A stretch of DNA of 10,164 nucleotides, from assembly GCA_916720335.1 (NCBI GenBank), contig CAKAQU010000062.1:1-10164 (forward strand). The letters are read 5' to 3'. Each line of letters starts with the position of its first letter. Position 1 is the first letter of the stretch. This document shows, piece by piece, positions 5,929 to 10,164 of the stretch. Both the position numbers and the translations under genes were made by a program. Source of the stretch: an uncultured Moraxella sp. GTDB taxonomy: Bacteria; Pseudomonadota; Gammaproteobacteria; Pseudomonadales; Moraxellaceae. Under the pieces are notes generated by a model. It had not been told where the DNA came from. It did not search any database and saw nothing but the letters and a program-made list of their open reading frames with translations.

Positions 5929-7026
5929 ATGCAATATTCTATCTTTCCGCGCACTAAAAATGACCCTTTAAAAGAACCCATGTTTTTTGGTCAGCCCGTC
6001 AATGTCTCGCGTTATGACCAACAAAGACATTCGGTATTTGAACAGCTCATCGAAAAGCAATTATCTTTTTTTTGGCGACCCGAAGAAATTGATGTTTCTA
6101 AAGATAGAATTGATTTTGCTGAACTTTCTGCTCCTGCTCAACATATTTTTTTAAGCAATTTAAAATATCAAACTTTGCTTGATAGCATTCAAGGTAGAAG
6201 TCCAAATGCCGTTTTGCTGCCAATTGTATCATTGCCTGAACTTGAGACTTGGATTGAAACTTGGTCATTTAGTGAAACCATTCACAGTAGAAGCTATACG
6301 CATATCATCCGAAATATTGTGAGCGACCCTAGTGTTGTCTTTGAAGATATTATGGATAATAGTCATATTCTAGCTCGCGCTAAAGATATTGCTGTGTATT
6401 ATGATGATTTGTATGAAGCCAGTCAGTTATATAACTTAACGGGTCAAGGCGACTTAAGAGAGTTAAAGAAAAAACTGTATTTATGCCTTGTAGCCGTCAA
6501 TGTATTGGAGGCAATTCGTTTTTATGTGTCGTTTGCTTGCTCATTTGCGTTTGCTGAGAATAAGGTTATGGAAGGCAATGCTAAAATTATTAAAATGATT
6601 GCTCGTGATGAAGCTTTGCATTTAAATGGCACGCAGCACATCATTAATTTAATGCAGCAAGGTAAAGATGACCCTGAAATGGTGGAAATTGCCAAAGAAT
6701 GCACTAATCAAGCTATTGAAATTTTTAAAGTTGCGGCTGACCAAGAAAAAGATTGGGCGGGTTATTTATTTAAAGATGGTTCAATTATTGGCTTAAATAA
6801 AGATATTTTATGTCAATATGTTGAGTATATTACCAACATTCGCATGACAGCAATTGGGTTGCCTGCAATTTTTGCTACCAAATCCAATCCAATTCCTTGG
6901 ATTAATGCTTGGCTATCAAGCGATAATGTGCAAGTTGCCCCCCAAGAAACCGAAATCACAACTTATTTGGTGGGTCAAATTGACAGTGATTTAGGCGAGA
7001 TGGACTTGGGTGGTTTTGAATTGTAA
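5929..7026 (+). CDS. nrdB: Ribonucleoside-diphosphate reductase beta subunit, class Ia
   Basis: NrdB holds the diiron-tyrosyl radical that the alpha subunit NrdA uses to reduce ribonucleoside diphosphates to deoxy forms. The 365 residues align with E. coli NrdB (376) from TKNDPLKEPMFFGQPVNV onward. Predicted iron ligands are Asp85, Glu116, His119, Glu194, Glu228 and His231, with the radical Tyr123, all in their proper contexts (ELETWIETWSFSETIHSRSYTH; ARDEALH). The C-terminal tail, which docks on NrdA, is present (VGQIDSDLGEMDLGGFEL). Compared with E. coli about 11 residues are missing in the loop before LRELKKKLYLC. TAGG lies six bases before the ATG. nrdA is not adjacent: rnz lies upstream instead. 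The ferredoxin gene follows after 85 bases. Confidence 0.97.
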   Translation: MQYSIFPRTKNDPLKEPMFFGQPVNVSRYDQQRHSVFEQLIEKQLSFFWRPEEIDVSKDRIDFAELSAPAQHIFLSNLKYQTLLDSIQGRSPNAVLLPIVSLPELETWIETWSFSETIHSRSYTHIIRNIVSDPSVVFEDIMDNSHILARAKDIAVYYDDLYEASQLYNLTGQGDLRELKKKLYLCLVAVNVLEAIRFYVSFACSFAFAENKVMEGNAKIIKMIARDEALHLNGTQHIINLMQQGKDDPEMVEIAKECTNQAIEIFKVAADQEKDWAGYLFKDGSIIGLNKDILCQYVEYITNIRMTAIGLPAIFATKSNPIPWINAWLSSDNVQVAPQETEITTYLVGQIDSDLGEMDLGGFEL

Positions 7027-7034
7027 TTAATGTA

Positions 7035-7056
7035 AATTTGATACTCAAATCAAATT
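7035..7056. repeat. Inverted repeat between nrdB and the ferredoxin gene
   Basis: AATTTGAT (7035-7042) and ATCAAATT (7049-7056) form an 8-bp stem with a 6-base loop. No T-run follows, so it is not an intrinsic terminator; it might protect the nrdB mRNA end or tune read-through. The direct repeat AGTCAATAA (7063-7071 and 7085-7093) follows in the same 85-base gap. Confidence 0.5.
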
Positions 7057-7111
7057 CAAATCAGTCAATAAAAAAACAAAATAAAGTCAATAAGATAAAA
7101 TAAGCAAACTG

Positions 7112-7426
7112 ATGAGCTGGGTATTTACAGATGAGATGCGATTTTATTTGCATCAAGACGAAACATTATTGGATGGTATGCTGCGTACTCATCACCGTGA
7201 TGTGCGTTTTGAGTGTCAACAGGGGTATTGTGGGGCATGCCGGATAAAGATTAAGCACATGTCAGGCGAAATCCACCAAAAATATCCGCCTTTGGTTATG
7301 TTGGAGGAGGACGAAGTGTTGGCATGTTGTTGTTTGGCAAGTGGTGCGCTGCAAGTCAGTTATGATAAAAAACCAAATCATTTAAATTTAGATAGTGTGC
7401 ATATTTATCAAATCATCAAACACTAA
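7112..7426 (+). CDS. yfaE: YfaE-type 2Fe-2S ferredoxin, NrdB cofactor maintenance
   Basis: This plant-type [2Fe-2S] ferredoxin has 104 residues (E. coli YfaE has 84). The cluster ligands are C35-x4-C40-x2-C43 in FECQQGYCGACRIK, plus one of the three consecutive cysteines at 72-74 (ACCCLASG). The triple cysteine also occurs in YfaE. In E. coli, YfaE supplies electrons for making and repairing the diferric-tyrosyl radical of NrdB, and its gene follows nrdB. The same order here supports that role. The C-terminus is about 20 residues longer than YfaE. The Shine-Dalgarno is weak. A second ATG at 7133 is possible, but the first fits the beta-grasp start better. It probably shares the nrdB transcript. 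Confidence 0.88.
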   Translation: MSWVFTDEMRFYLHQDETLLDGMLRTHHRDVRFECQQGYCGACRIKIKHMSGEIHQKYPPLVMLEEDEVLACCCLASGALQVSYDKKPNHLNLDSVHIYQIIKH

Positions 7427-7460
7427 ATTTTAGTAAACGTGCTTTGGTGAATATGAGAAT

Positions 7461-7548
7461 ACTAAAAAACAGCTCAACACCAATAAGGTAATTTGAAAAA
7501 ATCATCATTTGGTTTATTTGAACTGCTTTTAGTTTTGCGTTTTTTTTT
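7461..7548 (+). terminator. Candidate terminator after nrdB-yfaE
   Basis: A long imperfect hairpin can form: ACTAAAA/TTTTAGT, CAG/CTG, TCAA/TTGA and ACCAA/TTGGT (arms 7461-7483 and 7509-7533), 19 pairs with small internal loops and a 25-base apical loop. TTTGCG and then nine Ts (7540-7548) follow. The gap before the T-run and the mismatches make this a weak candidate, but no better + strand terminator is present in the 166 bases before hpt. Confidence 0.35.
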
Positions 7549-7554
7549 ATTGGA

Positions 7555-7581
7555 TGTTTGATTTAAGCCGTATATCAAACA
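7555..7581. repeat. Inverted repeat near the hpt stop codon
   Basis: TGTTTGAT (7555-7562) and ATCAAACA (7574-7581) are perfect 8-base arms around an 11-base loop, 11 bases past the hpt stop. On the - strand an A-rich run follows rather than Ts, so it does not meet the criteria of an intrinsic terminator, though it could stabilise the hpt mRNA end. Confidence 0.45.
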
Positions 7582-7592
7582 GCGATTAAATA

Positions 7593-8123
7593 TTACAACC
7601 CAATTTCGCCAATAAAGGGTAAATGGCGATATTTTTGTTCATAGTCCAAACCGTAGCCGACAATAAATTTATCAGGAACTTCAAAGCCTAAAAATTTTAC
7701 AGGTAAGTCAATCTCGCGTCGTGATGGTTTGCTAACAAAAGTGCATAGTTCAATGGAGTTAGGATTGCGAGTTTCTAGAATTTCTAAAACTTTGGATAAA
7801 GTACGACCAGAATCAATAATATCTTCTACAACAAGTACATCTTTACCTGCAATATTGCCATCTAAATCTTTTAAAATTTTGACATCGCCACTAGATACTG
7901 TGCCTTTGGCATAACTCGATGCAGTCATAAAATCCAATTCATGAGGTTTGGTAATTTGACGACATAAGTCTGCCATAAATAAGACCGAACCACGAAGCAG
8001 TCCAACCAATATTAATGGTTTATCACTTTTAGAGTAATATTCACTGATTTCCTTACCCAGCTGGGCAACTTTTTCAGCAATTTGTGCTTCAGAAATCATG
8101 ACATTCATTTTTACATCATTCAT
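7593..8123 (-). CDS. hpt: Hypoxanthine phosphoribosyltransferase
   Basis: This purine salvage enzyme transfers phosphoribose from PRPP to hypoxanthine (and guanine) to give IMP (GMP). The 176 residues match E. coli Hpt (178) along their whole length: VGLLRGSVLFMADLCR (40-55), the flexible loop SSYAKGTVSSGD, VKILKDLD, the PRPP-binding motif VLVVEDIIDSGRTL (96-109), SKPSRRE, and the base-binding KFIVGYGLDYEQKYRHLP (152-169). The start has AAGG eight bases upstream. It lies 57 bases downstream of ttcA on the same strand and could be co-transcribed. A weak promoter (TTGATT-17-TATTCT) spans the ttcA stop and might serve hpt separately. Its IMP product feeds PurA, encoded in the same window. Confidence 0.97.
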   Translation of the reverse strand: MNDVKMNVMISEAQIAEKVAQLGKEISEYYSKSDKPLILVGLLRGSVLFMADLCRQITKPHELDFMTASSYAKGTVSSGDVKILKDLDGNIAGKDVLVVEDIIDSGRTLSKVLEILETRNPNSIELCTFVSKPSRREIDLPVKFLGFEVPDKFIVGYGLDYEQKYRHLPFIGEIGL

Positions 8124-8180
8124 AAATGTAACCTTAAGTTTAATTGTTTTGAATTAACCAGAATACTTCTTATATCAATA

Positions 8181-9272
8181 TTAATCAATAATGGGGTTAA
8201 TTACAGGGATTTTGTTAAATTTAGGATTAAAGGTTTGCACTTCTGGATTGACTGGCAGTCCCATTTCCTGAAGCATTTTTGTTTGACCGACTTGAATATT
8301 ATCACCCTCAAACACACGTAAGTCATCAGTGCGTTCTGTGGACAAATTTTCAAAATCAAATAATTGTCTGTCAGCAAGTTGGCTTGGTGTAACATTTTGC
8401 AAGGCTTTAAACATGCTGGCTAAACGTTTTGGGTGCGCGTCATCCCATTGTCTTAACATGTCATTAATCATGGCGCGTTGTAGGTTTTCTTGACTGCCGC
8501 AAAGCCCACAAGGAATAATGGGGAATTTTTTATAATTGGCGTATTTAATAATGTCTTTTTCTGCAACGTATGCCAAAGGACGAATCAAGATATTTTGCTT
8601 GTCATCGGATAGTAATTTGGGGGGCATGGCTTTTAAAGAACCGCCATGAAATAAATTTAAAAAGAAAGTTGCTAAAATATCATCACGATGATGCCCTAAA
8701 GCAATTTTGGTTGCCCCAATCTGTTTGGCAAAACCGTACAATGAGCCGCGACGCAGTCTTGAACACGCTGAACAGTAAGTTTTACCTTCAGGAACAACCG
8801 ATTTAACAATACTGTAGGTGTCTTTTTCTAAAATATAATGAGCAATGCCTTGTTTGGAAAGATATTCAGGCAAAACATGTTCTGGAAAATTGGGCTGTTT
8901 TTGGTCTAAATTTACTGCCACCACATCAAAATTAATTGGAGCAATGCGTTTTAAAAACAGCAAAATATCCAGTAGCGTAAAACTGTCTTTACCCCCTGAA
9001 ATACATACCATAATAATATCGCCATCTTCAATCATATTAAAGTCGCGAATTGCCCAAGAAACCTCTTTTCTAATTTTCTTTTGTAGTTTTTTAAAACGAG
9101 CTGATGTAATGTGTTCATCAAATGGATAAACGTCATCGTCATCTTCTAAATACTCATTTGAATTTTTTTGAGTTAAAGCCTGAATAATCTCTTGATTATC
9201 CAAATTATCTTGATTGTTTATTTCTGGATTATGTGTTTTTAAATTTATGATGTCTTGATTTTTTTGCTGCAT
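8181..9272 (-). CDS. ttcA: tRNA 2-thiocytidine(32) synthetase TtcA
   Basis: TtcA thiolates cytidine 32 of certain tRNAs using ATP, sulfur from a cysteine desulfurase such as IscS, and a [4Fe-4S] cluster. The PP-loop SGGKDS (92-97) activates the base. The cluster ligands are Cys167 and Cys170 (CSAC) and Cys258 (in CGLC), each offset by 45 from E. coli Cys122, Cys125 and Cys213. LGHHRDDILATFFLNLFHGG and FPIIPCGLCGSQENLQR are family hallmarks. At 363 residues it is about 50 longer than E. coli TtcA (311), mostly an N-terminal stretch (1-55) rich in Asn, Gln and acidic residues, including EDDDD (43-47). No Met lies between residue 1 and the core at about 80, so the long start is accepted despite a weak Shine-Dalgarno. 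rlmKL lies upstream and hpt downstream on the same strand. Confidence 0.96.
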   Translation of the reverse strand: MQQKNQDIINLKTHNPEINNQDNLDNQEIIQALTQKNSNEYLEDDDDVYPFDEHITSARFKKLQKKIRKEVSWAIRDFNMIEDGDIIMVCISGGKDSFTLLDILLFLKRIAPINFDVVAVNLDQKQPNFPEHVLPEYLSKQGIAHYILEKDTYSIVKSVVPEGKTYCSACSRLRRGSLYGFAKQIGATKIALGHHRDDILATFFLNLFHGGSLKAMPPKLLSDDKQNILIRPLAYVAEKDIIKYANYKKFPIIPCGLCGSQENLQRAMINDMLRQWDDAHPKRLASMFKALQNVTPSQLADRQLFDFENLSTERTDDLRVFEGDNIQVGQTKMLQEMGLPVNPEVQTFNPKFNKIPVINPIID

Positions 9273-9342
9273 AACAATTTACACTCTGTTTGTGATTTTT
9301 TTAATATTAAATGGGATAAATTATTTTAGATGACTATAATTA

Positions 9343-9374
9343 ATTGCAAAATTGCAAAATTGCAAAATTGCAAA
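9343..9374. repeat. Four tandem copies of an octanucleotide (ATTGCAAA)
   Basis: ATTGCAAA occurs four times without a mismatch (9343-9350, 9351-9358, 9359-9366, 9367-9374). It lies directly beside the rlmKL stop codon (9375-9377) and 71 bases upstream of the ttcA start. On the transcribed strand the unit reads TTTGCAAT, which offers TTGCAA as a -35-like element. The copy nearest ttcA lies 18 bases from AATAAT and 15 from TAAAAT. Such simple repeats gain and lose units by slippage. Confidence 0.9.
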
Positions 9375-10164
9375 TTAAATTTTTTTGTTTTTAAATTGCT
9401 CTAAAAATGTTTTATCCAATGTCTTTTTAACCTGATATCTAGGATTGTTAGATTGCTGGGTCGTATCTTTGCCATCTTCAATATAAGCTGCGGTTTGAAT
9501 CATTTTTCCATCAATTTTTTCATAATGGGTTTTGATGGTAGGCTTTTTAATTTCAGATTTTTTATCTAAATTTTTTATAAAATTTTGTCTGTTGTCTTTT
9601 TTATCTCTGGATTTTTTAGAAAATTTCTTATCGTATGTTTGTTTTTTTAACTCTTTATGTTTTTGAAATTTTTCCCCATTTGCTTTGCTATTTGTTTTAT
9701 CGTGATTGGGGTTTTTTGTATTGTGTGTAAGATGACCATTTAGTGAACTGATTTCATTAAAAGTCATTTGTTTATTTTTATGACAAATCTTAAAACTGTG
9801 ATGAATTGGTTTTTTAATATTAAAATCAAAACCAATTGTTTTGTTGGTGATGTTTTCAATATCGTATCTTTGATATAACTCTTTGGATAAATTAAATTTA
9901 GTAAAATTATTACTAAAATATAATACACCATCAGGCGCGAGTCGATTCATTGCTCGGTTGATTAATGCTGCGTGATCTCTTTGTACATCAAAAGTGCCTT
10001 TAAATTTTTTAGAATTTGAAAAGGTTGGTGGGTCAATAAAAATCACATCAAATTGAGCGGTATTATTTTTTATCCACTCAAATGTATCTTCGGCAATAAA
10101 CTGATATTTTTCTTGTTCGTGCTCATCTTTTGCATCTAAAACCAATCCATTTAAAGCAAAATTT
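9375..10164 (-). CDS. rlmL: RlmKL 23S rRNA methyltransferase, C-terminal part (cut by window edge)
   Basis: The gene enters from the right edge. The frame is open through 10163, reading NFALNGLVLDAK before the core, so no start codon is visible here. In E. coli the fused RlmKL makes m2G2445 (N-terminal RlmL) and m7G2069 (C-terminal RlmK) in 23S rRNA; this is the RlmK half. KYQFIAEDTFEWI, FDVIFIDPPTFSNSK (the catalytic DPP motif with its typical TFSNS extension), DVQRDHAALI, DGVLYFSNNF and IHHSFKI follow the E. coli order. E. coli RlmL ends just after the last of these. Here about 133 further residues follow (9378-9776), lysine-rich (about 30 Lys), also rich in Asn, Gln, Asp and Ser, and predicted disordered. 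The stop is immediately followed by the octanucleotide repeat. Confidence 0.93.
   Translation of the reverse strand, partial: NFALNGLVLDAKDEHEQEKYQFIAEDTFEWIKNNTAQFDVIFIDPPTFSNSKKFKGTFDVQRDHAALINRAMNRLAPDGVLYFSNNFTKFNLSKELYQRYDIENITNKTIGFDFNIKKPIHHSFKICHKNKQMTFNEISSLNGHLTHNTKNPNHDKTNSKANGEKFQKHKELKKQTYDKKFSKKSRDKKDNRQNFIKNLDKKSEIKKPTIKTHYEKIDGKMIQTAAYIEDGKDTTQQSNNPRYQVKKTLDKTFLEQFKNKKI

Noticed and set aside
7555..7581. Inverted repeat considered as the intrinsic terminator of hpt
   Set aside because: On the - strand the stem is followed by an A-run and not by Ts, so it fails the basic criterion.
8082..8321. A + strand frame of 79 codons across the ttcA-hpt gap
   Set aside because: It overlaps the ends of two solid - strand genes, and its composition looks like antisense noise.
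9343..9374. Tandem repeat considered as a CRISPR array or plasmid iteron
   Set aside because: The 8-base unit has no spacers, and there are no cas, rep or partition genes nearby; it is a simple sequence repeat.
1..10164. Search for a mobile element, defence system, tRNA or rRNA genes
   Set aside because: Apart from the frameshifted hisZ, the genes are intact housekeeping or cell-biology genes with similar base use. No transposase, integrase, tRNA cloverleaf or rRNA segment was recognised.

Overview
The window is ordinary chromosomal core DNA from a gammaproteobacterium of the family Moraxellaceae, most likely Moraxella or a close relative. This rests on protein likeness (PilZ, NrdB, Hpt, TtcA and RlmKL of gammaproteobacterial type), the hisZ-purA pairing known from Pseudomonas and its relatives, and AT-rich DNA with Lys/Asn/Gln-rich protein tails. 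No phage, transposon, tRNA, rRNA or CRISPR sequence was seen, and no undescribed multi-gene system.

Layout. Bases 1-72 may hold the last codons of an unrecognised + strand gene. On the - strand follow pilZ (74-421, type IV pilus biogenesis) and corA (595-1815, Mg2+/Co2+ channel with a long acidic N-terminus). A 311-base divergent spacer leads to the + strand genes: hisZ (2127-3334, broken into two frames), purA (3429-4721, ending in a clear intrinsic terminator), rnz (4789-5817, tRNA 3' processing), nrdB (5929-7026, class Ia ribonucleotide reductase radical subunit) and a YfaE-type 2Fe-2S ferredoxin (7112-7426). These converge on a - strand group, in transcription order rlmKL (entering from the right edge), ttcA and hpt.

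How the genes fit together. Much of the window serves nucleotides and RNA. HisZ (with HisG, not in the window) starts histidine synthesis, which releases AICAR into purine synthesis. PurA makes the AMP precursor from IMP, and Hpt salvages hypoxanthine and guanine. NrdB with its ferredoxin supports dNTP production. Rnz, TtcA and RlmKL mature or modify tRNA and 23S rRNA.

The points most worth checking are: (1) hisZ is split by a one-base frameshift, with a dnaX-like slippery heptamer in a nine-A run just before the stop of the first frame; (2) four perfect copies of an 8-base repeat lie directly after the rlmKL stop and upstream of ttcA; (3) a 13-base palindrome identical to the core of the Fur box overlaps the rnz stop upstream of nrdB; (4) CorA, TtcA and RlmKL carry unusual low-complexity extensions.
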